Under the pieces are notes generated by a model. The model did not search any database. It was not told where the DNA came from and saw only the letters and a list, made by a program, of their open reading frames with translations. Positions 35,292 through 44,197 of a stretch of DNA of 64,000 bases are shown here, piece after piece. The DNA is from Oryzomonas japonica (GTDB taxonomy: Bacteria > Desulfobacterota > Desulfuromonadia > Geobacterales > Pseudopelobacteraceae). Both the position numbers and the translations under genes were made by a program. The DNA lies in assembly GCF_008802365.1 (NCBI RefSeq), contig NZ_VZQZ01000002.1, forward strand, positions 398,363 through 462,362, in the 5' to 3' direction. Position 1 is the first letter of the stretch, and each line of letters starts with the position of its first letter.

Positions 35292-36155
35292 TCAGAATGC
35301 GCATATTCCGGCCAGGATGTGCCTCATTAGACCCGGCGGCGGCAGATTCCCGGTCCAGATACGGAAAGCCAGTTCCCCCTGGGCCGCCAGCATCCCCAGT
35401 CCGTTGGCGTGGCGCAAGCCCAGCCGCCGGGCTTCATGGAGCAACGGCGTGACCGGAGGCGCATAGACCATATCGTAGACCACGCCGGTTGGGGGCAACG
35501 CCCCAAGGTCAAGACCAGCAATGACTTCGTTGTTCATGCCCAGCGACGTGGTATTCATCACCAGGCCGGCCTCACGAAGCGAAGTCGTCATCTGCTCGCC
35601 GTATTCGGCGACCATGAGGGCGACATCGGGGTAGCGCGCACCCATGGTTGCGACCAAGGCTGTGGCCCGCTCTCTGCTGCGATTGGCAACGATGACCCGC
35701 CGGGCGCCGGCCCGGCAGATGGCGGCCACGGCGCCGCGGGCCGCGCCACCGGCGCCGATAATGACGACAGTACTCTGCTCGGGAATAAAGGCACATTCCT
35801 CGGCCAGCGATCGGACCAGTCCGTCGCCATCGGTGTTATAGCCTATCAGGCGGCCATCCTCGTTGTTGACGGTGTTGACGGCACCCGCAGCAACGGCGCT
35901 TTCGTCGAGTCCATCAAGATACGGTATGATGCCGATTTTGTGGGGGATGGTCACGTTGACCCCCTTGACACCGAGGGCTCGCAGGCCGGCAACAGCCTCA
36001 CCCAGGCCTTCCGGCCGAACATCGAACGGGACATAGACCCCGTCAAGACCGCCCGCTTGCATGGCCGCATTCTGCATGGCCGGGGAGAGGGAATGGCGCA
36101 CGGGGTGCCCGATAATGCCGAAAACCTTGCTGGATCCGTTCAGAGAGGCAACCAC
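35292..36155 (-). CDS. aroE: Shikimate dehydrogenase
   Basis: 287 residues from a GTG. Substrate site HSLSPAMQNAAM with the catalytic Lys in VNVTIPHK, NADP loop VIIGAGGAARGAV and NRSRERA. It reduces 3-dehydroshikimate in aromatic amino acid synthesis. The start lies four bases after the stop of the upstream membrane-protein gene, so it is translated from the same transcript. Confidence 0.96.
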   Translation of the reverse strand: MVASLNGSSKVFGIIGHPVRHSLSPAMQNAAMQAGGLDGVYVPFDVRPEGLGEAVAGLRALGVKGVNVTIPHKIGIIPYLDGLDESAVAAGAVNTVNNEDGRLIGYNTDGDGLVRSLAEECAFIPEQSTVVIIGAGGAARGAVAAICRAGARRVIVANRSRERATALVATMGARYPDVALMVAEYGEQMTTSLREAGLVMNTTSLGMNNEVIAGLDLGALPPTGVVYDMVYAPPVTPLLHEARRLGLRHANGLGMLAAQGELAFRIWTGNLPPPGLMRHILAGICAF

Positions 36156-36159
36156 ACCG

Positions 36160-38049
36160 TCACCTCGCCATGCCGTAGCGCATGAGCACCTGCCGGATAT
36201 TGGGCTGCATCTCGGGCGAGATCTGTCCTGCCATGGTCAGCATCCGCATCCCCTCCGTGGGCCGGCCCACACTGAGCAGAAAATCGCCGGCCTCAAGATA
36301 GCTGTTGGCATAGATCAAGATTGCCTTGCCGGTATCCAGATCCAGGAAGGATATCTTCTCCAGAATCCCCCGGTTGTTGTAATTTTCCCAAACAGAGATG
36401 TCGGGCAGCCCCCCGGGTTCGGAACTGCGGCGCATACGGTAGACAAGCCCTTTTTGGACCGGTATGAATTCACTGGATGTGATCGAGTAGCGGGTCGAAA
36501 AATCTATATACACCGGCCGTTGACTGATCTGCTCGGCAATGGCCATGCGCAGGCAGACTTCAGGGTCCATGGCCTGAACATCCATTCTTTTCAGGGTGGA
36601 ATTCCGGAATACCCGCGGCATGGAGTCAAGATACCAGCCGAACACCAGATGGGGCGTATGGGGCAGGTCCACATCCTCGCGCATCCGCTCAACCCCTTGC
36701 AAATACCAGAGCGGGAAGGCGCCGCTATCGCCCCAGGTGAACATGATCGTATTCTGGGGCAGCGACCGCAGGGAGTTGGTGGCATAATCGTAGGCGATAT
36801 AGTTGTCGTGCTGGTCGTTCTCGTAATAGTTCACGGCGCACAGGGATACCGGCAGCGCAAAATACATCACCGTCACCAGGAGATACACCCGCAGGTCGTA
36901 GCGTTCGGGAAGTTTTGCCCTATGCAGCGCAAACCCGAGCAGATGAAACAACCCGACACCGATCAGCACGGCGCTCAACAGGTAGAGCGGGGTAAAGAAC
37001 TCCTCGGTCAGAAAGATGGTTTCATTCGGCGTATTGAAGTAACCGGCTATGACGGCAAGGAACGTAATAACGCCGGCGAGATAGGCGATGGCCACATCAC
37101 GCTGCCGCCGCCAGAGGCAAACCAGGGCCAGGATCACCAACGCCCCCCCAAGCCAGGTGAATTCGTGGGGGATGTTGAATGCCTTGATTTGAGCCCACCA
37201 CAAAGAGGCGTCACGCGGATGGGGTTCAGCCGGATACCCTTTGCGCAGGAAATGCCACATGAACTGCCCATAGGTTTTGGGGTCGCCCCAGTTCAGGAGG
37301 GGATTCTGGGTTGCCCGCAATGGCAGGTAGAGGTGTATGGAAAACCCCAGCAGGGCAAAGGCCGTGGCCAGGATCAATTCCTTGACCCTCAGAACCATGC
37401 GCCAGTCAGTCAGCACGATCAGCAAAAACCATGACGGCAGGAGCAGAACGACCGACTGGTGGGCCGCCATGCTCATCCCGGCCAGAAAGGTGCACGCATA
37501 GACATAGGCCGGCCGTTCACTGCCGTTTTTGTAGTGCTCGCGCCACTTCAGCAGCAGGAGAAAAATAACCGCCGTGATAAAGGCGAGCAGGGGATAAGGC
37601 TTATCGTGGTTGGATTGGAGCCAGAGCCGCGGGGTGACACCGAAGGCGAGTGCTGCGGCCAGTCCAGCGGCTTTGACGGCAAAACCGGCAAAACGCTCCT
37701 GTTCCACAATCCGCTCATCCTTAAGAATGCTGAGTGTGAGCAGATAAACGCTCATGCAGGCCAGGGATGACGAAAAGGCCGTGGCCATATTGATGCGAAA
37801 GGCGATGTTGCCGAACGGCAACCAGGTAAAAGGCTTGGCATACATGAGAAACAGGGGGTAACCGGGCGAGTGGGCCGACCCCAGGGAGTAGGAGGCGGTC
37901 AGAAACTCACCGCTGTCGAAAAAGGTCACCGAGGGGGCCAGGGTCGCCATGTAGAGCCCGAACGGTATGGCGAAGGCCAGGATCAGATACGGGTCCACGC
38001 ATTCCGGGAACAGAAATCTCCAAAATACGAATGAGAATTTTTTCTTCAT
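36160..38049 (-). CDS. DUF2723 membrane protein (glycosyltransferase-like)
   Basis: 629 residues. The N-terminal region has the DUF2723 look: PSVTFFDSGEFLTASYSLG, with the acidic pair in the first periplasmic loop, and SAHSPGYPLFLM. About ten membrane segments (13-35, 70-420) precede a soluble C-terminal domain. The family is related to protein O-mannosyltransferases and GT-C glycosyltransferases; the acceptor is unknown. Its start overlaps the end of the flippase-like gene by four bases. Confidence 0.85.
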   Translation of the reverse strand: MKKKFSFVFWRFLFPECVDPYLILAFAIPFGLYMATLAPSVTFFDSGEFLTASYSLGSAHSPGYPLFLMYAKPFTWLPFGNIAFRINMATAFSSSLACMSVYLLTLSILKDERIVEQERFAGFAVKAAGLAAALAFGVTPRLWLQSNHDKPYPLLAFITAVIFLLLLKWREHYKNGSERPAYVYACTFLAGMSMAAHQSVVLLLPSWFLLIVLTDWRMVLRVKELILATAFALLGFSIHLYLPLRATQNPLLNWGDPKTYGQFMWHFLRKGYPAEPHPRDASLWWAQIKAFNIPHEFTWLGGALVILALVCLWRRQRDVAIAYLAGVITFLAVIAGYFNTPNETIFLTEEFFTPLYLLSAVLIGVGLFHLLGFALHRAKLPERYDLRVYLLVTVMYFALPVSLCAVNYYENDQHDNYIAYDYATNSLRSLPQNTIMFTWGDSGAFPLWYLQGVERMREDVDLPHTPHLVFGWYLDSMPRVFRNSTLKRMDVQAMDPEVCLRMAIAEQISQRPVYIDFSTRYSITSSEFIPVQKGLVYRMRRSSEPGGLPDISVWENYNNRGILEKISFLDLDTGKAILIYANSYLEAGDFLLSVGRPTEGMRMLTMAGQISPEMQPNIRQVLMRYGMAR

Positions 38050-39056
38050 GAAGCCTCACCAGCCTTTCGAACCGAATTAAGCGATATTCCGCCGCTCCAG
38101 AGGTGGTAAAATCCGGCGATGATAACCGGGAAAAAAGCCGTGCCGTGAATGATCAGGGCAATGCTGACCGAGGTGACGTCGGCAATGCCGAAGGCCGAAA
38201 GCCCCTTGAAACAGGCGTAATGGTAGGTGCCGATAAAGCCGGGTGAGGCCGGCACCATGACGGCAAACACCAGCAACACCAGAATGAACATGGAGGCGGT
38301 AATGGGGAGATGAATACCGAACCCCCGAAGCGTCATGTCCACCGGCAGCACCGCAAACATCCAGATGAAAAACGATGACGCCAGAATGGCCAGGATATGC
38401 CCCCCCTTGCGGGACAACCGGATACCGGTGATGAACGAGCCCAACAGCGGGATGAGACGCTCGCTCACCCTTGTGGGAAACGGTTTCAGCAGCCACGCCA
38501 CCAGATTAAGGGTCCGCATGGTCTGCCGCTTCAGCAGATAGAGGAACACGAGCACGCCGCAGTAGAGCAGGAACATGGCCACACCGCCGGCCCGCAGCGC
38601 CGTTTCGGCGTCGGCCATGTTGCCGGGCAGGTGCAGGGTGAACAGGGTCGCCAGGAGAATCAGGAGCACCGTGAATCCGTCGAACAGCCGGTCAATGACC
38701 AGGGACGCGAAGACCGCCGGCGTCTCCAACCCCTCACGCCGGGCCAGGACATAGGCACGCACAAACTCCCCCAGCCGGGCCGGGAGCAGGTTGTTGGCCA
38801 TATAACCGATGATGGTCGCCGGATAGAGCGATGCCAGCGGAATCGTTTTTTCGGAGATCAGCAGGTAACGCCAGCGCACCGCCCGCAGGAAATAACTGAT
38901 AAAGGTAAACAGCACCGCCAGCGCGATATAGCGGTAATCCACCATCAGCAGGGCCGCGCCCAATTGCTGGAAATTGATTTTCCTGAAGAGCAGCGCCATA
39001 AAAAAGACGCTGATGCCGATCCCCAGCCAGAACTTCACATCAAAGGTGCGTTTCAC
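38046..39056 (-). CDS. Flippase-like / lysylphosphatidylglycerol synthase TM-domain protein
   Basis: 336 residues from a GTG. It has eight or so membrane segments and the family motif NNLLPARLGEFVRAYVL, then VIDRLFDG and VPASPGFIGTYHYACFKGL. This domain is the membrane half of MprF and occurs alone in many bacteria (UPF0104/YbhN). A lipid-linked substrate is likely. It is coupled to the DUF2723 gene by an ATGA overlap, which suggests a shared glycolipid or glycan task. Confidence 0.88.
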   Translation of the reverse strand: MKRTFDVKFWLGIGISVFFMALLFRKINFQQLGAALLMVDYRYIALAVLFTFISYFLRAVRWRYLLISEKTIPLASLYPATIIGYMANNLLPARLGEFVRAYVLARREGLETPAVFASLVIDRLFDGFTVLLILLATLFTLHLPGNMADAETALRAGGVAMFLLYCGVLVFLYLLKRQTMRTLNLVAWLLKPFPTRVSERLIPLLGSFITGIRLSRKGGHILAILASSFFIWMFAVLPVDMTLRGFGIHLPITASMFILVLLVFAVMVPASPGFIGTYHYACFKGLSAFGIADVTSVSIALIIHGTAFFPVIIAGFYHLWSGGISLNSVRKAGEAS

Positions 39057-39057
39057 G

Positions 39058-40032
39058 TCATTCTCCGATCCGTTCCGGGGAAAACAAGGGCTTGATCAGG
39101 CTCTGATCGGCCGCGGCCAGGATTGATTTGGTGGTAGCCACATCCTGCTGAATGGCCGTGATGAGCGCAGCGACATCCGGGAATTTCATTACCTCCCGCA
39201 AACGCTGCACAAAGCAGATAGCGATTTCATGGCCATAGAGTTGGCCGGAAAAGTCAAGCAAAAAGGCTTCGATGGTCCGCGCTCCGCCTTCGAAGGTCGG
39301 GTTGTTGCCGATGTTGCAGGCGCCTTGCAGGATGCGGCCATCTACGGCAACCATGACCGCATACACGCCATCGGGGGGAAGCAGCTCATTGCTGGTCGAG
39401 ATATTGGCGGTGGGGAACCCGAGGGTCTGGCCGATCTCCCGACCATGCACGACCGTGCCCGAAATGACGTGATACCTCCCAAGAATGCCGGTGGCCTCCG
39501 GCATATCTCCGCGGCTGATGAGGCGGCGCGCCAGACTGCTGCTGAAAATGGTGCGCCCCTCCCCGACCGGGCTGATATCCTCCAGGGTAAATCCGTATTC
39601 TTTCCCAAGCCGTTCCAGGGTTTTCTGGTTGCCCTGGCGGTCCTTCCCAAAGGCGTAATCATGGCCTATGATGATATGGCGCATCCCCAGGCACCCCATG
39701 AGGATGTCGCGCACGAACGCCTCAGCCGGCATCCGGGAAAATTCGGGGGTGAAGTCGATCGCAGCCAGGCAATCGACACCCGTTTCGGCGATCAGGGCCT
39801 TCTTCTGGGCAAACGTGGTGATCAGCGGAGGAGCGTTTTTAGGCGCTAACACCGTCAGCGGGTGCGGTTCGAAGGTGACCACCACCGCGGGGAGGCCCCG
39901 CTGGGCGGCCGCTGCTTTCACCTGCCGAAACAACTCGGCATGGCCTCTATGAACTCCATCGAAATTACCAATAGTTACAACTGAACTATCAAAGTTTTTC
40001 TTTAAAACGTCCGAACCTGTCAGTACACGCAT
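39058..40032 (-). CDS. ribF: Riboflavin kinase / FAD synthetase
   Basis: 324 residues, bifunctional. The N-terminal FMN adenylyltransferase has TIGNFDGVHRGHAEL and IIGHDYAFGKDRQG; the C-terminal kinase has TLGFPTANI and the PPDGVYAV strand. It makes FMN and FAD. The stop lies one base before the GTG of the flippase-like gene. Confidence 0.97.
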   Translation of the reverse strand: MRVLTGSDVLKKNFDSSVVTIGNFDGVHRGHAELFRQVKAAAAQRGLPAVVVTFEPHPLTVLAPKNAPPLITTFAQKKALIAETGVDCLAAIDFTPEFSRMPAEAFVRDILMGCLGMRHIIIGHDYAFGKDRQGNQKTLERLGKEYGFTLEDISPVGEGRTIFSSSLARRLISRGDMPEATGILGRYHVISGTVVHGREIGQTLGFPTANISTSNELLPPDGVYAVMVAVDGRILQGACNIGNNPTFEGGARTIEAFLLDFSGQLYGHEIAICFVQRLREVMKFPDVAALITAIQQDVATTKSILAAADQSLIKPLFSPERIGE

Positions 40033-40068
40033 ACCGCAAACATCCTATTCACCAGCGAGAAGTAAAAA

Positions 40069-42432
40069 CTACCCGATCAACGCCAACTCCAGCCGCTGTC
40101 CCCAGCGGCGGAGCAACTCTTCCTTGAGGGGGCCATGGCCCACCGCCGACAACTCGGGGTCCTGCTCCAACAGCCCGAACGCCGCCTGGCGGGCCTGTTC
40201 CAGGATGCCCCCGTCCCGCAGGATATTGGCCACCCGGAAATCGGGCATACCTGACTGGCGGATACCGAGAAAATCGCCGGGACCGCGAATCTCCAGATCG
40301 GCTTCGGCAATACGAAAGCCATCGTTGGTCGACTCCATGACCCGCAGCCGCTTTTCGCCATCATCGGAGAATTTGCCGGCGGTCAAAAGGATGCAGCGGG
40401 ACCGTGCGCTGCCCCGTCCCACCCTCCCCCGCAACTGGTGCAGTTGGGAGAGACCGAAGCGTTCGGCATGCTCGATGACCATGACCGTGGCGTTGGGGAC
40501 ATCGATTCCCACCTCGATAACCGTGGTGGACACCAGGACGTCCAATTCCCGGGCCTTGAAGGCCCCCATAACGGCTTCCTTCTCATCCGGCGCCATGCGG
40601 CCGTGCAGCAGGCCGATGCGCAGATCGGGAAACACCGCCTGGCTCAAATGTTCGGCCATCTGGCTGGCCGCCTTGAGGTCCGATTTCTCGGACTCCTCCA
40701 CCAGGGGATAGATGACATAGGCCTGCCGTCCCTGGCGTACCTCCTCGCGAATTGCGGCATATACCTGCGGCCGCCGCGATTCGAAGGCTATTCGCGTCTC
40801 TACCGGTGTGCGGCCCGGCGGCAGTTCGTCGATCACCGACAACGACAGGTCGCCGAACAGGGTCATGGCCAGGGTCCGGGGAATCGGGGTGGCAGTCATC
40901 ACCAGGATATCGGGGTTGGCGCCCTTCTTCCTGAGAATGCCGCGCTGCAGGACACCGAAACGGTGTTGCTCGTCGATGACTCCCAACCCCAGGCGGGCAA
41001 ATTCGACCTTATCCTGGATGACGGCATGGGTGCCGATGACGATCTGGGCGCTGCCGGACGCCACGCGCCCCATGGCTTCCGACTTGGCCTTGCCCTTCAT
41101 GCCTGCGGTAATCAACGCTGTTTCAACGCCTAATTCTTTGCAAAAGCGATGGATGGTATGCCAGTGCTGTTCAGCGAGGATCTCGGTCGGGGCCATGATG
41201 GCCACCTGATAGCCGTTTTCCACTGCGATCAGCGCCGCCATCAGCGCCACCAGCGTCTTGCCGCTCCCCACGTCCCCCTGCACCAGCCGGTGCATGGGAT
41301 GCGGCGCCATCATGTCCGCCTTGATCTCGGACAGGACCCGGCGCTGGGCACCGGTCAGCTCGAAGGGGAGCATCTTGGCCAACTGTTTGGTGTAGCGATG
41401 GGTCACCTGGAAGGCAATCCCCTCCTCCAGGGTCACGCCGCGCTTCTTCAAGGCCAAGCCCAGTTCCCAGAAGAAGAACTCGTCAAAGGCAATGGCCCGG
41501 TGAGCGGGGGTGCTCCCCTGGTTGAGGTCGTCCAGCCCGGCTTCAGGCGGCGGCAGGTGCAGCTCCCGCACGGATTGCCGCAGGCCGGGCAGCAGCAGCG
41601 GCTTCAGGATGGGCGCGGGGATGAGTTCCTGGAGCGAACCGAGGAAACCGTCCACCACCTCCTTCATCACCCGCCGCATGACCTTCTGGCTCAGCCCTTC
41701 GGTCAGGGGATATACCGGTACGATCCTGCCGAAGTTGACCGGGTCGGCATCCAGGATATCCTGGATGTCCTTGCCCTCCTCAAGCCATTCGACGTCTGGG
41801 TGGTGTACTTCCCGCTGGTAGCCGAATTGAGTGACCTCGCCGACGAAGACGCCGGTTCGGCCCGCCTTCCAAACCCGCTTCATGAAGGTGGGGTTGGCGT
41901 TGAACCACTTCAAGGTAATGGAGCCGCTGTCGTCCGCCACCAGGGCCTCGAAAAAACGTCTTCCCCCTTTGGTGGCCGCGATATCGGCCGACAGCACCTT
42001 TCCGGAAAAGACCGCACTGAAACCGGGCTTCAAACGGGCAACAGGGGTCAACTCGCGGCGGTCCTCGTAGCGATGCGGCAACAGGTACAAGGCATCCTCG
42101 ACGGTCGCAACGCCGCGTTTTTCCAACAGTTCCGTGAGCTTGGGACCAACTCCCTTGATGAACTGCATGCGGGTCTGGAGGTTCTTGCGGGCAATAGCCT
42201 CCTTCAGCGTAGCGCCGTCATCTTTGGCGTAAGACCTCACCGGTGCAGGGCTTTCCACCGCCTCTTTCGGGGACGCGGCACAGCGGGAGACGTCCCCTGC
42301 CCCACGAAGCACCAGTGCTCCGCCCGCCTCCACCTCAACGGAAACAACGCCGCCCGGTCCGATACCGAGATGGTTAAGCAAGTCGGGAGGGATTACCAGG
42401 GCGTTATTGGACGAAAGCGTTACCTTCGGCAC
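40069..42432 (-). CDS. recG: ATP-dependent DNA helicase RecG with N-terminal AbrB-like domain
   Basis: 787 residues from the GTG at 42432, longer than the usual 680-770. The first 48 residues form an AbrB/SpoVT-type swapped-hairpin motif (KVTLSSNNALVIPPDLLNHL, then GGVVSVEVEAGGALVLRG). A linker and the RecG wedge domain follow (from about 90), then helicase motifs: GDVGSGKTLVA, the DEQH box in VIDEQHRFGV, TATPIPRTLAM, and QLRGRVGRG. RecG remodels stalled replication forks. An upstream TTG would add 38 untypical residues. The start is not certain, but both candidates include the AbrB-like part. Confidence 0.95.
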   Translation of the reverse strand: MPKVTLSSNNALVIPPDLLNHLGIGPGGVVSVEVEAGGALVLRGAGDVSRCAASPKEAVESPAPVRSYAKDDGATLKEAIARKNLQTRMQFIKGVGPKLTELLEKRGVATVEDALYLLPHRYEDRRELTPVARLKPGFSAVFSGKVLSADIAATKGGRRFFEALVADDSGSITLKWFNANPTFMKRVWKAGRTGVFVGEVTQFGYQREVHHPDVEWLEEGKDIQDILDADPVNFGRIVPVYPLTEGLSQKVMRRVMKEVVDGFLGSLQELIPAPILKPLLLPGLRQSVRELHLPPPEAGLDDLNQGSTPAHRAIAFDEFFFWELGLALKKRGVTLEEGIAFQVTHRYTKQLAKMLPFELTGAQRRVLSEIKADMMAPHPMHRLVQGDVGSGKTLVALMAALIAVENGYQVAIMAPTEILAEQHWHTIHRFCKELGVETALITAGMKGKAKSEAMGRVASGSAQIVIGTHAVIQDKVEFARLGLGVIDEQHRFGVLQRGILRKKGANPDILVMTATPIPRTLAMTLFGDLSLSVIDELPPGRTPVETRIAFESRRPQVYAAIREEVRQGRQAYVIYPLVEESEKSDLKAASQMAEHLSQAVFPDLRIGLLHGRMAPDEKEAVMGAFKARELDVLVSTTVIEVGIDVPNATVMVIEHAERFGLSQLHQLRGRVGRGSARSRCILLTAGKFSDDGEKRLRVMESTNDGFRIAEADLEIRGPGDFLGIRQSGMPDFRVANILRDGGILEQARQAAFGLLEQDPELSAVGHGPLKEELLRRWGQRLELALIG

Positions 42433-42704
42433 AGGACAACTCTCAACTCCGGTGCGGTCCGGGCCGCCTTTCCGGAAAGGGGTGCGGGGCTGGCAATGGT
42501 TATGGATGCTGAATAGCCTGGGCCGATATCCATGGTAAGATGGCAACTTTCCAGAATCGCGCTGAAGTTTATGGAGTTAGAGATAATTCGGCATTTATAC
42601 ACCATAACAGCGCCAAAATCCACATCAAACGGGGCACGCCCGCCTCCCCGGCCAGAGAGGGCATACTTCCGGAAACAACCGGTGGGAATAAGGACACAGG
42701 GAAA

Positions 42705-43274
42705 TCAATTTTCCTGCAGGGCCCCGCTGGCCGCCGTGTCCGCCAAGAGGGTAAACCCTTTTACCGGCGTATGAATGGCCCCTTGGGGCGTCAGTCGACT
42801 TTGAAAGAGCAAGAACTCCCGAACGTCAATCGGCGGAAACTCCAGCGTGCGGTGACGCGCAAGAAACGCCTCCACCTCACGGGGAGCGGGCAGCTTGAGG
42901 CGAGCAAGGGTGACGTGGGAGAAGAAGGGGCGTTCCTCCTGGGTGATAGCGCAAGCCACCGCCGCTTCACGCACCAGAAAAGCCAGATCGTCCAGCTTTG
43001 GCTCCGGTTCCAGCCCGGCCCAGAGCACCCTGGGCCGGCGAAGGTTGGGAAAGCAACCGGTGCCGCTGAACCGGAGAGTGAAACCGGGCGCCCGAATCGT
43101 CGCCAATGCCCCGGTCAACTGCCTGAGCGTGGTGTCGTCCACCTCTCCGAGGAAAGCCAGGGTCAGATGGAGCTGGTCGGCTGGCACCCAGCGGCTACCC
43201 GGTATCCCGGTGCCCATTCCTTCCAGTTGCCTCTTGATCTCACCAGGCAGTTCGATGGCGATAAAGAGTCGCAT
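42705..43274 (-). CDS. thpR: RNA 2',3'-cyclic phosphodiesterase
   Basis: 189 residues from the ATG at 43274, with GGGAGG upstream. The two HxTx catalytic motifs are HLTL (about residue 35) and HVTL (about 120), as in the LigT/2H phosphoesterase family. The family opens 2',3'-cyclic phosphates and ligates tRNA halves in vitro. It lies upstream of recG on the same strand, with a 270-base gap that shows no other gene. Confidence 0.93.
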   Translation of the reverse strand: MRLFIAIELPGEIKRQLEGMGTGIPGSRWVPADQLHLTLAFLGEVDDTTLRQLTGALATIRAPGFTLRFSGTGCFPNLRRPRVLWAGLEPEPKLDDLAFLVREAAVACAITQEERPFFSHVTLARLKLPAPREVEAFLARHRTLEFPPIDVREFLLFQSRLTPQGAIHTPVKGFTLLADTAASGALQEN

Positions 43275-43334
43275 GGCGACCTCCCTTACGCTCAATCTTT
43301 ACCGTTTTGATTGTACACGCTTCATTCCGGAAAC

Positions 43335-43373
43335 GCAAAAAGCCCCAAGGGAATGTTCCCCGGGGCTTTTTGC
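43335..43373. terminator. Terminator upstream of thpR
   Basis: Perfect 12-base stem GCAAAAAGCCCC/GGGGCTTTTTGC, with an inner GGGAA/TTCCC. It ends the greA-DUF1858 transcription before thpR. Confidence 0.93.
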
Positions 43374-43394
43374 AATAATCGGCCTGGCGGTGAA

Positions 43395-43595
43395 TCAGGC
43401 GATGGCCGCGTTCAGATCCTTTACCAGCGTATCCACATCGATACCGTGGGCATTGGCCCCCTGTTCGAGGCTTTCATTCTGGGCGCCCATGCAGCCGATA
43501 CATCCCAGGTTGTACTTCTGCAACACCGCGACGGCGTCGGGATACATGCGCATAACTTCAAAAAAGGTCATATCCTTCGTAATCGTACCAGCCAT
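43395..43595 (-). CDS. DUF1858 protein
   Basis: 66 residues from the ATG at 43595, with AAGGAGAG upstream. The domain contains a CIGC motif in KYNLGCIGCMGA, and the FEVMRMYPDAVAVLQKY helix. DUF1858 occurs alone and fused to hybrid-cluster or disulfide-reducing proteins; the cysteine pair suggests redox or metal binding. It lies 40 bases after greA on the same strand and before a strong terminator. Confidence 0.92.
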   Translation of the reverse strand: MAGTITKDMTFFEVMRMYPDAVAVLQKYNLGCIGCMGAQNESLEQGANAHGIDVDTLVKDLNAAIA

Positions 43596-43633
43596 TGTCG
43601 TCTCTCCTTGCAAAAAGGGGGATGCCCCGCCCT

Positions 43634-44110
43634 TTACTCGTACTTGATGTCGATGATTTCGTATTCCTTGGTTCCCGATGGGACCATCACCTTGACGGTA
43701 TCGTCAAGCTTGTGGCCGATCAGCGCCTTGCCAACGGGAGACGTGCACGATATCTTGCTCAGCTTGATATCCGCCTCATCCTCGCCGACGATCTTGTAGC
43801 ACACCTCTTCCTCGGAGGCGGTGTCGTACAGGGTGACGGTGGAGCCGAACACCACCTTGTCCGGTTTCATGCCGGAAAGGTCAACCACATAGGCCCGGGC
43901 CAGCTTGCCATTCAACTCCTGAATGCGTCCTTCGATAAAGGCCTGACGGTTTTTAGCGGCGTCATACTCGGCATTTTCCGAGAGATCGCCGTGACTGCGT
44001 GCCTCGGCAATGTCTTGAATGACCTTGGGACGTTCCACGCGGATCAGGCGTTTCAACTCTTCCTGGAGCGCTTCAAAACTTTCTTTTGTCAACGGTATGG
44101 AATGGGACAT
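43634..44110 (-). CDS. greA: Transcription elongation factor GreA
   Basis: 158 residues, standard length. The coiled-coil tip carries acidic residues in ARSHGDLSENAEYDAAKN; the C-terminal FKBP-like domain follows. GreA stimulates transcript cleavage by backtracked RNA polymerase. It is downstream of carB. Confidence 0.98.
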   Translation of the reverse strand: MSHSIPLTKESFEALQEELKRLIRVERPKVIQDIAEARSHGDLSENAEYDAAKNRQAFIEGRIQELNGKLARAYVVDLSGMKPDKVVFGSTVTLYDTASEEEVCYKIVGEDEADIKLSKISCTSPVGKALIGHKLDDTVKVMVPSGTKEYEIIDIKYE

Positions 44111-44197
44111 CTACTATCGATCTCCTGAACACATAAATTAGTGCCGCTATTGCACAAGCACACAAAACAAATCGGCGGGAGGACATGCCTCCGGCCG

